A stretch of DNA of 64,000 bases, from positions 2,344,363 to 2,408,362 of the forward strand of contig NC_015391.1 of assembly GCF_000195575.1 (NCBI RefSeq), written 5' to 3'. The position numbers were made by a program, and so were the translations under genes. The first letter of the stretch is position 1. The number at the start of each line of letters is the position of its first letter. The DNA comes from Carnobacterium sp. 17-4 (GTDB lineage Bacteria > Bacillota > Bacilli > Lactobacillales > Carnobacteriaceae). The notes under the pieces are model-generated. The model worked only from the letters and a program-made list of their open reading frames with translations. It had not been told where the DNA came from and ran no database searches. This document shows positions 54,659 through 63,527 of the stretch, in pieces.

Positions 54659-55213
54659 ATGAATAGGATAAACGGATTTAAGCTTGCTTCCTACTTCTTG
54701 CTAATTACGCTATTTTTGTCTTTGTCAGCTTGTTCTCCACATCCTGACTTTGATGTTTACACTGGTAAAGCTTTAAACATTGGTGTTATCGGAGAACCTC
54801 CTGAAATAAAAGAAGAAAACATTCAATTTCATAGAATTTCTTTTGATGATTTAATGGATAAAAATCCAGATTATTATGATGCAATCTTTATTATGAAAGA
54901 AAATTTATCTCAAGCTAGTGAAAAACAATATTTTGAAGTTTACCTAAACTCTGATATGCCGTTCTTTTTTATAGCAGCGAAGAGTCATATTCCTTTTACC
55001 GAAGTAGATATCACTTTTGATGATTCATCATGGGAGAATTGGAATTGGACCTCGGAGGATAGTTCTGTTTATGTTTCTGGAATGATGAGCAATCCAGAAG
55101 AAGATTTATTTAAATCCTGGGGTTATGGTTTATATAACGATACAAAAACAGAAGAAAATATAATAGACGTTTATTCAAGAATATTTATGACAATAGAAGA
55201 ACCTGAATCATGA
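54659..55213 (+). CDS. hypothetical lipoprotein
   Basis: 184 residues with a lipoprotein signal: positive start, hydrophobic stretch and lipobox LSAC (Cys near 25). The mature part is acidic and aromatic-rich (WENWNW) with no family I recognise. ATG 54659 follows AAGGAGGTGAATT. Stands alone between divergent kdp and convergent tyrA; a role outside the membrane is all that can be said. Confidence 0.8.
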   Translation: MNRINGFKLASYFLLITLFLSLSACSPHPDFDVYTGKALNIGVIGEPPEIKEENIQFHRISFDDLMDKNPDYYDAIFIMKENLSQASEKQYFEVYLNSDMPFFFIAAKSHIPFTEVDITFDDSSWENWNWTSEDSSVYVSGMMSNPEEDLFKSWGYGLYNDTKTEENIIDVYSRIFMTIEEPES

Positions 55214-55300
55214 TAAATTCCTATTTCTATGCAAATTTCCTTATGTATATCAGCAATAAAATGCACTGCCTTGTGATTGAGACTCCTATTTTCAAAACTA

Positions 55301-55340
55301 AAAAAGATGAACTTCCATTAAGAGGAAGTTCACCTTTTTT
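55301..55340. terminator. bidirectional terminator between lipoprotein gene and tyrA
   Basis: 16-base arms (55301-55316, 55324-55339; one mismatch), flanked by A and T tracts. Confidence 0.88.
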
Positions 55341-55351
55341 AGAGAAAGCAT

Positions 55352-56188
55352 TTAGTACCATTCTCTTCGTTTACTAGTAGCCTGTTTAAAAATCTTTTTC
55401 AGCTCATCTTCATCATTATCTGCTAGTGTACGTTTCATAGTATTTAGTTCAGTCTCGAATTGTTCAATCGACGTCAATAAGGCTGTTCGGTTGTTTAAAA
55501 ACAGTTCACTCCACAATTCAGCATTGATATCAGCAATTCTTGTCAATTCTTGAAAACTATTTCCTGCAAACGTCAGTGTTTCTTCTGAAGCTTGCTGGCT
55601 ATTTACAACTGCTACAGACAAGACATGCATCAATTGACTGACATAGGCGATTTGTTCATCATGTTTTCCAGGAGAAACACGCGTTACTTGATTAAAGCCA
55701 ATCTCTCTATAAAGCTTCTCAATAAGTTGTAAAGAAGCTTCTTTGTTTGTCGGAATAGGAATAATCAAAGCATTCGCTCCTATAAATCGTGTGTAGTCTG
55801 CTCCAATAATCCCTTGTTTTTCACTTCCACGCATCGGATGAGCAAATACAAAGTCGACTGTTGAAGGAAGTACTTTAGAGACTTTTTCTATAATCGCTGT
55901 TTTAACACCCGTCACATCGGTTAGAATAGCTCCATCTTTCAAGATGTTTTTATATTGCTCGACAAATGGCGCAATTTGGTTAGGATAAAGAGAAATCATA
56001 ATGACATCCATATCCCGCAAAATGTCATTAGCTTCTACAAATCCCTGTTTGATCATTCCTTGATCTACAGCTATTTTTAACGTGGATTCGCTGACGTCTA
56101 TCCCGTAAACATTGGTATAACCAGCTGCTTGAAGACCTTTAGCAAACGAACCACCAATGACTCCTAAACCGACAATCGCAATGTTCAT
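55352..56188 (-). CDS. tyrA: prephenate dehydrogenase
   Basis: 278 residues. NAD-binding GLGVIGGSFAKGL (6-18), then DVTGVKTAI and FAHPMRGSEKQGI, which contains the catalytic His region. It lacks the C-terminal ACT domain of many TyrA proteins, so no Tyr feedback domain is present. Converts prephenate to 4-hydroxyphenylpyruvate. Last gene of aroE-aroK-aroQ-tyrA, overlapping aroQ by four bases. Confidence 0.92.
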   Translation of the reverse strand: MNIAIVGLGVIGGSFAKGLQAAGYTNVYGIDVSESTLKIAVDQGMIKQGFVEANDILRDMDVIMISLYPNQIAPFVEQYKNILKDGAILTDVTGVKTAIIEKVSKVLPSTVDFVFAHPMRGSEKQGIIGADYTRFIGANALIIPIPTNKEASLQLIEKLYREIGFNQVTRVSPGKHDEQIAYVSQLMHVLSVAVVNSQQASEETLTFAGNSFQELTRIADINAELWSELFLNNRTALLTSIEQFETELNTMKRTLADNDEDELKKIFKQATSKRREWY

Positions 56189-56634
56189 TCGTTCTCACCT
56201 TTATTTCTGACTTCTTTCAATGCTTGGATAGCCAACAAATAACCTGTTGCTCCAAATCCTGAAATTTGTCCAATACAAGCTGGTGCTACGACAGACTCTT
56301 TCCGGAAAGACTCCCGGGAATGAATGGCACTTAAATGCACTTCTACAGTTGGTATCGTTACTGACTTCACTGCATCTTGAATGGCATAGCTGTAATGAGT
56401 ATACGCTGCAGGATTAAGAACGATCCCGTCTACCTTATCCATATGGGCTTGTTGGATTCGGTCAATCAAATCCCCTTCTGAGTTGCTTTGAAAAAAGGAA
56501 CAGTCTACTTCTTGAATTTCAGCGTATTGTTGAATCTTACTTTCTATCTCTTTCAATGTTTGCCTACCATATATCTCGGGTTCACGGGTACCTAAAAAGT
56601 TTAAATTTGGTCCATTAATAATAACGATTTTCAT
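56185..56634 (-). CDS. aroQ: 3-dehydroquinate dehydratase, type II
   Basis: 149 residues, normal for the dodecameric type II enzyme. NGPNLNFLGTREPEIYG with the catalytic Tyr and Arg at the N-terminus, NPAAYTHYSYAI, and the His-containing EVHLSAIHSRESFR. Converts 3-dehydroquinate to 3-dehydroshikimate. One base after aroK. Confidence 0.93.
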   Translation of the reverse strand: MKIVIINGPNLNFLGTREPEIYGRQTLKEIESKIQQYAEIQEVDCSFFQSNSEGDLIDRIQQAHMDKVDGIVLNPAAYTHYSYAIQDAVKSVTIPTVEVHLSAIHSRESFRKESVVAPACIGQISGFGATGYLLAIQALKEVRNKGENE

Positions 56635-56635
56635 G

Positions 56636-57157
56636 CTAACCTCTCCTTTTATGCGTAATGGTTTTTGGAAGATTATTCTTGATAGTGTTCAGTACATCTT
56701 CTAAATTGGATTGATTATCCACTCTAAAATCGGCGAATGACTGGTATAAATCCAAACGTTGTTCATATAATTGGTACAGCTTATCTTTGCCACCTTTTAA
56801 TAATGGTCGATGACCAATTTCGATATCTTTAATGATGTGTTCGATAGGCCGATTAATAAACACAATCCAGCCTGTTTTTCCTAGTGCCTGAATATTTTCG
56901 GGATTCAGAACGACTCCGCCACCACACGAAATGACCGTGTGATCTTCAGTTACTGCTAGTTTTTTGCATGCTTTTGTCTCTATTGCTCTAAAATGAGCTT
57001 CACTCACTTCAAATAGTTCCGGAATGGTTTGTTTTGTTGTGTGTTCAATAAAAAGATCGATATCTTTAAACGGCATGCCTAGTTGTTGACTAAGTTTTTC
57101 TCCAATCGTGCTTTTACCACTACCTGTCATCCCAATCAACACTATATTCGTCTTCAT
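56636..57157 (-). CDS. aroK: shikimate kinase
   Basis: 173 residues. Walker A GMTGSGKST (8-16), shikimate-binding Asp in DIDLFIE, CGGGVVLNPEN and the lid Arg in GHRPLL. Phosphorylates shikimate with ATP. Overlaps the aroE stop by four bases (ATGA), so the two are coupled. Confidence 0.93.
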   Translation of the reverse strand: MKTNIVLIGMTGSGKSTIGEKLSQQLGMPFKDIDLFIEHTTKQTIPELFEVSEAHFRAIETKACKKLAVTEDHTVISCGGGVVLNPENIQALGKTGWIVFINRPIEHIIKDIEIGHRPLLKGGKDKLYQLYEQRLDLYQSFADFRVDNQSNLEDVLNTIKNNLPKTITHKRRG

Positions 57158-57969
57158 AAGCTTTCACCAGTTTGTCTCTTCCATTCAGAAATCAACTCTT
57201 CTGTAACTTGCTCATCAATCGAACACTTTTCCCAGATTTCTACTGCTCGAACAGCTTGACCCACTAACATATCTAACCCATTAGCCGTTTGTTTGTTGTT
57301 TTCACATCCCAATCGTAAGAAAGTGGTCTCACTAGGGTTGTAAATCAAATCAATCAGATAATCAAATCTTTGAATAACTTTTTCACTTAAAGGAGTCTCT
57401 TTAACATTAGGGTACATCCCAACAGGAGAGGTATTAATTAAAAAATCTCCCGTTAAAGATTGGGCATTTTCATAATTGGTATACCTTTTATTTTTTGTGT
57501 TTTTAAACCGTTCAGGATTCCGAGATACAATATAGATCATCTTAATCCCATGATCCATTAAATACGCTTCGACTGTTTTTGAGGCACCACCTGATCCTAA
57601 AACAACTGCAATTTTCCCATTCACATTCCATTGTCTACGGTTCAAAATCAGACCAAAGCCATCGTAATCTGTATTGTGTCCGATTAATTTCCCATTTATA
57701 TTTTCAATCGTATTCACTGCTCCCAATTTTTTTGCAAATGAATCAATTTCATCTAGATAAGGAATAACGGTTTCTTTATAAGGTATTGTGACATTTACCC
57801 CATTGATAGATAACGTTCTAATACCTTCCATCGCTTTTTTTAATTCTGTTGGAGGAAACGCAAAGAGCTTGTAAGCAGCATCTAGTCTTATTTTTTGATA
57901 AATTAACTTATGAAGGCTTGGAGAATAGCTATGTACAAGCGATTCTCCTAATAATCCGTAAAATTTCAT
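57154..57969 (-). CDS. aroE: shikimate dehydrogenase
   Basis: 271 residues. Substrate-binding SYSPSLH, catalytic Lys in NVTIPYKE and Asp in HNTDYDGFG, NADP-binding VVLGSGGASKTVEAYL. Reduces 3-dehydroshikimate. First gene of the minus arm of the aromatic cluster; its promoter is at 58005-58033. A short GAGGTG ribosome site precedes the ATG. Confidence 0.93.
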   Translation of the reverse strand: MKFYGLLGESLVHSYSPSLHKLIYQKIRLDAAYKLFAFPPTELKKAMEGIRTLSINGVNVTIPYKETVIPYLDEIDSFAKKLGAVNTIENINGKLIGHNTDYDGFGLILNRRQWNVNGKIAVVLGSGGASKTVEAYLMDHGIKMIYIVSRNPERFKNTKNKRYTNYENAQSLTGDFLINTSPVGMYPNVKETPLSEKVIQRFDYLIDLIYNPSETTFLRLGCENNKQTANGLDMLVGQAVRAVEIWEKCSIDEQVTEELISEWKRQTGESL

Positions 57970-58004
57970 AGGGCACCTCTTCCCATCCTGTGATAATGTG
58001 TTGA

Positions 58005-58033
58005 AGTATAGACAAAAGAAACCTAAAGTTCAA
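58005..58033 (-). promoter_or_regulatory. promoter of aroE-aroK-aroQ-tyrA
   Basis: TTGAAC (58033-58028), 17-base spacer and TATACT (58010-58005) on the minus strand. No leader peptide or terminator follows, so this arm lacks the attenuator of the plus arm. Confidence 0.65.
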
Positions 58034-58136
58034 TTAAAAAATTTTTTTAAAATTATTTTAATGCTTCTCATTCTTTTGGTACCAAACGTTTAACCTATTT
58101 TTAATATTATTTTTTAAAATTCTTTTTTGTTTTTTG

Positions 58137-58165
58137 TTGACAATATTTTTTTTACTTGCTAGTAT
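58137..58165 (+). promoter_or_regulatory. consensus promoter of the plus-arm aro operon
   Basis: TTGACA (58137-58142), a 17-base T-rich spacer and TAGTAT (58160-58165). Transcription would start near 58172, giving a leader of about 320 bases before the first enzyme gene. Confidence 0.8.
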
Positions 58166-58215
58166 TGGTCTCACAGTTGGGAACCAGCTGATAATGATCA
58201 ATTGAGGAGAGACCA
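58166..58215 (+). promoter_or_regulatory. 5' leader hairpin adjoining the leader-peptide ribosome site
   Basis: TGGTCTC (58166-58172) pairs with GAGACCA (58209-58215), which overlaps the last base of the ribosome site GAGGAG (58204-58209). Inside, CAGTTGG (58074+100: 58174-58180) pairs with CCAGCTG (58184-58190). It may modulate leader-peptide translation, but part of the outer arm lies at the expected transcription start. Confidence 0.4.
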
Positions 58216-58217
58216 CC

Positions 58218-58319
58218 ATGAACTTACAAGCACAACTTAAAACTGCAATGGACTCACAATTGAATAATTATTATTTTAGCTTCTTTATGAGAAAATCTAT
58301 AGAGGCTAAAGTTTTTTAA
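58218..58319 (+). CDS. aromatic leader peptide of the aro operon
   Basis: 33 residues, ATG at 58218 eight bases after GAGGAG. The middle reads NNYYFSFFMRK: Tyr18, Tyr19, Phe20, Ser21, Phe22, Phe23 (58269-58286). Stalling on these codons when charged tRNA-Tyr or tRNA-Phe is short would place a ribosome just before the hairpin segment at 58292-58306. The peptide lies between a consensus promoter and an intrinsic terminator ahead of aromatic biosynthesis genes, the classical layout for attenuation. Confidence 0.75.
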   Translation: MNLQAQLKTAMDSQLNNYYFSFFMRKSIEAKVF

Positions 58320-58466
58320 GCTGCTAACAACAGTTGCCCTATAGATTTTGAAAGAAATCGAAGGGGCAACGAACTAATCTGATTTTTATATACACTATTA
58401 GTGAACTTACCTAACGCTACATTCGATAATCTTTCAATAGACTATCGGGTGTGGCGTTTTTTCGTT
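58292..58466 (+). promoter_or_regulatory. attenuator: alternative hairpins and terminator before aro genes
   Basis: Segment 1 (58292-58306) overlaps the leader peptide and pairs with segment 2 (58337-58349, CTATAGATTTT core). Segment 2's GTTGCCC (58333-58339) can instead pair with segment 3 GGGCAAC (58364-58370). A 16-base stem (58413-58428 with 58443-58458, three G-U pairs) followed by TTTTTTCGTTTTT is the terminator. ATCGAA at 58357-58362 can pair with TTCGAT in the terminator's left arm. No T-box sequence is present. The switching mechanism is inferred. Confidence 0.7.
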
Positions 58467-58494
58467 TTTCAATAATTTTAGTGGAGGAAGATAG

Positions 58495-59031
58495 ATGATC
58501 ATTCATACGTTAGGACCCAGCAGCACGGATAGTTATACAGTCGCAGAATCTTTACTACAATCAGAAGACGATGGTATTGTAGGCTATCCATCTTTTGACA
58601 GCTTATTGCACAATATTCATCAGTTAACCGAACAATACGTCTTGTTCCCTGTAGCTTTTAAAAGTGCCCGAAAAGATTATGGGTGGAAAGAATTTAATTA
58701 TGATTACTGGGATAAAGTTGAATTGGTAGACGTCTTCCAACGAAAAACCAAGCCTATGGTTCTAATTAAAAATAGCTTTTATGCAGAAAACCGAGCGATG
58801 ATTCATCCAGCCACCACTATTTTTTTGAAAAAATATTTAATTAAAAAAAACGAAGATACCGTAATTGAATTTTCAGACAGTAAATTCAAAGCTTGGTCAG
58901 CCTTTTGTAAAAAAAATCTGAAATATACGATTATTAGCGAGGATGTGTTTGAAAAAGAAAAAAGAGTCGGGTACACGATTGAAGAACGTTATGAGCCAGT
59001 AATGGTGTGGTGTTTGTACAAAATAAACTAA
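58495..59031 (+). CDS. prephenate dehydratase/BacA-like protein
   Basis: 178 residues. It starts MIIHTLGPSSTDSYTVAESLL, like the N-terminal GP-x-T/S-S motif of prephenate dehydratase-fold proteins, and continues with LFPVAF, KPMVLIKN and IHPATTIFLKKYL at the places where B. subtilis BacA (prephenate decarboxylase) has comparable segments. The dehydratase TRF motif and the ACT domain are absent. As first gene of the aro operon it probably acts on prephenate, either as a minimal dehydratase or in a side branch. ATG follows GGAGGAAGATAG. Confidence 0.55.
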   Translation: MIIHTLGPSSTDSYTVAESLLQSEDDGIVGYPSFDSLLHNIHQLTEQYVLFPVAFKSARKDYGWKEFNYDYWDKVELVDVFQRKTKPMVLIKNSFYAENRAMIHPATTIFLKKYLIKKNEDTVIEFSDSKFKAWSAFCKKNLKYTIISEDVFEKEKRVGYTIEERYEPVMVWCLYKIN

Positions 59032-59052
59032 ACAATACAGAGGAGAATGACT

Positions 59053-60093
59053 ATGATAATCGTATTAAAACAAGGAATCAAAGCAAATGAGGTTAAAGAA
59101 CTAGCTGCTAAATTAGAATCTCAAGGAGTTACCGTGAGTCATTTTACCGATATCAAGCGCGATTTTTTAGGTCTGATTGGCGATACTAGTGGGATCGATG
59201 CTCACCAATTGCATGCTTTTTCGGAAGTAGAGCAAGTTATTCGAGTAGAAGATCCTTACAAAAGAGCGAATAGAAAATTTCATCCTGAGAATTCTATCAT
59301 CAAAATTGGTGACGAAACAATCGGTGGTACTAAATTAGGAATTATCGCGGGACCATGTTCTGTAGAAAGTGAAGAACAAATTGTGACTATTGCAAAACAA
59401 CTTAAACAAGCTGGTGCGAACTTCTTACGCGGAGGTGCATTCAAGCCAAGAACTTCTCCATACAGTTTCCAAGGTCTTGAATTAGAAGGATTAAAAATGC
59501 TCCAAGTTGCTAAAGCTGAAACGGGCATGCCTATTGTGACTGAATTGATGTCGACAAAATGGGTCGATCAATTTGTTGACTCAGTAGACATCATTCAAAT
59601 TGGTGCACGCAACATGCAAAACTTTGATTTACTCAAAGAAGTTGGACGAACGAATACACCAGTCCTTTTAAAACGTGGCTTATCTGCAACCTACAAAGAA
59701 TGGTTGATGTCAGCTGAGTACATCATGGCTGGAGGAAATAAAAATGTTATTTTATGCGAACGCGGCATTCGGACATTTGAAACAGAAACCCGCAATACAC
59801 TAGATATCCAAGCTGTTCCTGTCATCAAAGAACTCTCTCACTTGCCAATTATTATTGATCCGAGCCATGCTGGTGGAATGTCTTACTTGGTTGAAGCAGG
59901 CGCTAAATCAGGTATCGTTGCCGGAGCAGATGGCTTAATGATTGAGGTTCACAATGATCCAGCTAACGCTTGGAGCGATGGCGAACAATGTTTGACACCA
60001 GATGAATTCGCTAGATTGATGGAAAAAGCTCGTAAGCTAGCTGAGTTCGAAGGTCGTTCAATCGATGAAGCAGCTACTATTTTGACCAAATAA
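59053..60093 (+). CDS. aroF: 3-deoxy-7-phosphoheptulonate synthase (DAHP synthase)
   Basis: 346 residues from ATG 59053 (AGGAGAATGACT before it; ATG 59047 abuts the site). An N-terminal ferredoxin-like/ACT-like regulatory domain (about 1-70) precedes the TIM barrel with AGPCSVES, GGAFKPRTSPYSFQGL, NMQNFDLL and IIDPSHAGG. Condenses PEP and erythrose-4-phosphate, the first committed step. The N-terminal domain suggests feedback by an aromatic amino acid. Confidence 0.93.
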   Translation: MIIVLKQGIKANEVKELAAKLESQGVTVSHFTDIKRDFLGLIGDTSGIDAHQLHAFSEVEQVIRVEDPYKRANRKFHPENSIIKIGDETIGGTKLGIIAGPCSVESEEQIVTIAKQLKQAGANFLRGGAFKPRTSPYSFQGLELEGLKMLQVAKAETGMPIVTELMSTKWVDQFVDSVDIIQIGARNMQNFDLLKEVGRTNTPVLLKRGLSATYKEWLMSAEYIMAGGNKNVILCERGIRTFETETRNTLDIQAVPVIKELSHLPIIIDPSHAGGMSYLVEAGAKSGIVAGADGLMIEVHNDPANAWSDGEQCLTPDEFARLMEKARKLAEFEGRSIDEAATILTK

Positions 60094-60113
60094 ATTGTGG
60101 GAGGATAAAATCA

Positions 60114-61199
60114 ATGTCTGTCTTAACCGTTAAACTTCCAACAAATGAAGTGAGTTACGAATTAAAGATTGAAAAAGGAATACTCAACCGCGTCAGTAAT
60201 GAAGTCTCAAAAATCTTTACTGGAGCTAAAATTGCCATTGTCACCGATGAAACCGTCTATGACCTTTACGCTAAATCTATTATAAAAGATTTAAAAGCAG
60301 CAGATTATGAAGTGCAGTGCAGTGTTTTGCCTCCGGGAGAACAGACTAAAACATTTGACTCGCTGCCCACTCTCTACAGTGCGTTTGCGGATTTCGGATT
60401 AACACGTAGCGACTTGATCATTGCTCTAGGCGGCGGCGTGATAGGGGATATTACTGGTTTTGCCGCTTCTTCTTACTTGAGAGGCATCTCCTATGTCCAA
60501 ATTCCCACTACACTTCTAGCGCAAGTTGACAGTAGTGTAGGAGGAAAAGTGGGCGTCGATCTACCTGAGGGGAAAAACTTAGTTGGTACTTTTTATCACC
60601 CCCTACTCGTCTTGATCGATCCATTGGTCCTAGAAACCTTGACGGATTCTGCCTTTGCTGATGGAATGGCAGAAGTAATCAAATATGGCTGTATAAAAGA
60701 CCTTAATTTATTTCATCGTCTGATGAACTTGTCTTCTAGAAAAGAAGTCATGCAGCACATTGATTGGCTCATTGAAACCTGTTGTACGATTAAACAAGTG
60801 ATTGTGCAAGCAGATGAAAAAGATTTGGGTGAACGAATGGTGTTGAACTTTGGGCATACATTGGGACACGCTATAGAAGCCTATTACCAGTATGAAAAAT
60901 ATACCCATGGTCAAGGTGTGGCTATTGGTATGGTGGCTATTTCAAGAATCGCAGAATCCAAACGGATGACAACAGTTGGAACCACTGATCAGTTAATCAC
61001 TCTCTTACAGCAACATCAATTACCTATAGAACTAGAAAACCCTGAAGCTTATCCTAAACTATTGCCTTATATCAAAAAAGACAAGAAAAATATTGCAGGC
61101 AGTTTATCCGTGATTGTTTTGGCTGACTTTGGACGCGCTACTGTACATCAAACGGCTCTGTCATTTTTCGATTCTTTAGACACTGGAGGAACACTATGA
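60114..61199 (+). CDS. aroB: 3-dehydroquinate synthase
   Basis: 361 residues. NAD-binding GGGVIGDITGFAAS, substrate region SSVGGKVGVDLPEGKN, and metal ligands in EVIKYG and NFGHTLGHAIE. Cyclises DAHP to 3-dehydroquinate. Overlaps aroA by four bases (ATGA). Confidence 0.95.
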   Translation: MSVLTVKLPTNEVSYELKIEKGILNRVSNEVSKIFTGAKIAIVTDETVYDLYAKSIIKDLKAADYEVQCSVLPPGEQTKTFDSLPTLYSAFADFGLTRSDLIIALGGGVIGDITGFAASSYLRGISYVQIPTTLLAQVDSSVGGKVGVDLPEGKNLVGTFYHPLLVLIDPLVLETLTDSAFADGMAEVIKYGCIKDLNLFHRLMNLSSRKEVMQHIDWLIETCCTIKQVIVQADEKDLGERMVLNFGHTLGHAIEAYYQYEKYTHGQGVAIGMVAISRIAESKRMTTVGTTDQLITLLQQHQLPIELENPEAYPKLLPYIKKDKKNIAGSLSVIVLADFGRATVHQTALSFFDSLDTGGTL

Positions 61200-62449
61200 C
61201 CAACTTAACCCTTACCACTAAGAAATTAAGCGGAACCGTTACTGTCCCGCCTTCTAAAAGTATGGCGCATCGAGCAGTGATCTGCGCTAGTTTAGCAGCA
61301 GGTCGCAGTACGATCAAGAATATTCAACTATCTGATGATATTCTTGCAACTATCGAGGGTATGCGTTCGTTTGGAGCGATTATTTCTTATGATAATCAGA
61401 CATTGACTATCGAGGGCATCCGCAATGGAGCAGCTAAAGAAAGGCGCACAATCAATTGCAATGAGTCCGGCTCTACCTTGCGTTTTCTGATTCCTTTAGC
61501 GACACTATTTACAGGAGAAACGCACTTTATCGGTCAAGGACATTTAGGCAAACGTCCGCTTGAACCTTATCAAGAATTATTCGAGGCTCAATCGCTCCAC
61601 TACGAACAAGCCGCAACTAAAAACCTACAGTTGAGTGTCGCCGGACCTTTGACACCAGGTATCTATGAAATGCGTGGCGATATCAGTTCCCAGTTTATCA
61701 CCGGTATGTTACTGACTTTGCCTTTACTTGCCGAAGACTCTGTCCTAAAAATTACGACTCATTTAGAATCGAAAGGCTACATTGATTTGACCCTGTCTGT
61801 CTTGCAATCCTTTGGCATTGTGATTGAACAAGATGAGGATGGACAAGAATACCGCATTAAAGGCCAGCAAACTTATACCGCTCGTGATTACACAGTTGAA
61901 GGGGATTACTCACAAGCAGCCTTCTGGTTGAGTGCAAATGCATTAGGGAATGAGCTTTTGGTAAATGGATTGGATTCAGATTCTTTACAAGGTGATCAAG
62001 CTATCGTCTCGATCTTAGATACAGTGAATGGCGGTTCTACTGAAAGTGAACGTGTCATAGATGGAGCTCAAGTACCAGATATTATTCCAGTAGTGGCTCT
62101 GGTCGCTGCATTAAGCAAAGGCAAAACAAAAATTATCAATCTGGAACGTCTACGGATCAAAGAAAGTGACCGATTAGTCGCCACTCAAAAAGAATTGGCT
62201 GCTTTAGGTGCACAGATTGAGATAATAGGAGATTCACTTTTGATCGAAGGGGTTTCTGAACTCTCCGGCGGTCAAGAAGTTTGGAGTCATAAGGATCATC
62301 GCATGGCTATGATGTTGGCTATTGCTTCAACCGTATGCAAAGAACAGATTCACATCAAAGACACAGATTGTGTCAAGAAGTCTTATCCCAACTTTTGGGA
62401 AACATTCCAACAACTAGGAGGAAAAATACATGAGTGGAATATGGGGTAA
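61196..62449 (+). CDS. aroA: 5-enolpyruvylshikimate-3-phosphate synthase
   Basis: 417 residues. PPSKSMAHRAVICASLAAG (residues 18-36), ESGSTLRFLIPLA, GDISSQFITG, the catalytic Asp in VPDIIPV and RIKESDRL. Joins shikimate-3-phosphate with PEP. The PEP-binding loop reads NESGSTLRF, without the usual GNSGT-type sequence. Overlaps aroC by 20 bases. Confidence 0.94.
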   Translation: MTNLTLTTKKLSGTVTVPPSKSMAHRAVICASLAAGRSTIKNIQLSDDILATIEGMRSFGAIISYDNQTLTIEGIRNGAAKERRTINCNESGSTLRFLIPLATLFTGETHFIGQGHLGKRPLEPYQELFEAQSLHYEQAATKNLQLSVAGPLTPGIYEMRGDISSQFITGMLLTLPLLAEDSVLKITTHLESKGYIDLTLSVLQSFGIVIEQDEDGQEYRIKGQQTYTARDYTVEGDYSQAAFWLSANALGNELLVNGLDSDSLQGDQAIVSILDTVNGGSTESERVIDGAQVPDIIPVVALVAALSKGKTKIINLERLRIKESDRLVATQKELAALGAQIEIIGDSLLIEGVSELSGGQEVWSHKDHRMAMMLAIASTVCKEQIHIKDTDCVKKSYPNFWETFQQLGGKIHEWNMG

Positions 62450-63527
62450 AAATTTACAACTCTCACTATTTGGAGAGTCACATGGTGTGGCGATTGGTAT
62501 TACCATCAATGGCCTGCCTCCAGGTTTGGAAATAGATATGGACCAGGTTTTAGTTGAAATGGCACGCAGAGCGCCGGGGAAAAATGAATTGACGACACCA
62601 AGAAAAGAAAAAGATCATCCAGAAATTTTAAGCGGCTTTTTAGATGGGAAAACAACTGGTGCACCACTGACTGCCATCATTTGGAACACAAATACGCGCT
62701 CCAAAGACTACAGTGTGCTGAAGGATGTTATGCGCCCGGGACAAGCTGATTACCCTGGACGTGTGCGTTACAACGGCCACAATGACCATCGTGGCAGCGG
62801 CCATTTTTCAGGAAGGATCACTGCTCCTCTCGTATTTGCAGGTGCCATTTGTCAGCAATGGCTGAAAAAAAAAGGTGTAACAGTAGGATCTCATATTCAA
62901 TCGATTGGAACAATCGAAGATGAAACTTTTGAGGATCAAAAAACAGTCACTTTAGAGCAAATTAAACAGTTCAAAGAAGAACAGCTTCCTTTGTTTAATA
63001 CGGAAAAAAAATCAGAAATGACCAACTTGATTTTGGAAGCAAAAGAAGATGGAGATTCTGTAGGCGGGGTCGTTGAAACATTCGTCTTAGGATTAGATGC
63101 TGGGTATGGAAATCCATTCTTTGACTCAGTTGAATCTCAACTGGCTCATCTCGTATTTGCCGTTCCAGCCATTAAGGGTATTGAATTTGGAACAGGATTC
63201 GACATTACCAAAATGCGCGGTTCAGAAGCAAACGACGAATATTACTACGATGAACAAGGGCGCATCAAAACACGCTCCAACAATAACGGTGGAATCATTG
63301 GCGGGATTACTTATGGCATGCCGATTGTTTTCAGAGCTGCTGTTAAACCGCCTGCTTCCATCAAAAAGAAGCAACAGACGATCAATATCCAAGAAGGAAC
63401 TGAGACTGAACTTGAAGTCGAAGGACGTCACGATCCTTGTATCGTTCCACGCGTATTGCCAGTATTAGAGGCAGTTACCGCTATCGGATTAATGGATTTG
63501 ATGCTTGGAGGACAATCTAATGAATGA
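62430..63527 (+). CDS. aroC: chorismate synthase
   Basis: 365 residues. Signatures GESHGVAIG (10-18), DHRGSGHFSGRITAP (His near 110) and NNNGGIIGGITYGMPI with the FMN-binding region. Converts EPSP to chorismate with reduced FMN. ATG 62430 sits behind AGGAGGAAAAATAC inside aroA. Confidence 0.95.
   Translation: MSGIWGKNLQLSLFGESHGVAIGITINGLPPGLEIDMDQVLVEMARRAPGKNELTTPRKEKDHPEILSGFLDGKTTGAPLTAIIWNTNTRSKDYSVLKDVMRPGQADYPGRVRYNGHNDHRGSGHFSGRITAPLVFAGAICQQWLKKKGVTVGSHIQSIGTIEDETFEDQKTVTLEQIKQFKEEQLPLFNTEKKSEMTNLILEAKEDGDSVGGVVETFVLGLDAGYGNPFFDSVESQLAHLVFAVPAIKGIEFGTGFDITKMRGSEANDEYYYDEQGRIKTRSNNNGGIIGGITYGMPIVFRAAVKPPASIKKKQQTINIQEGTETELEVEGRHDPCIVPRVLPVLEAVTAIGLMDLMLGGQSNE

Noticed and set aside
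58166-58494. T-box riboswitch upstream of the aro operon
   Set aside because: No T-box sequence or specifier-loop layout; a translated leader peptide with aromatic codons explains the region better.
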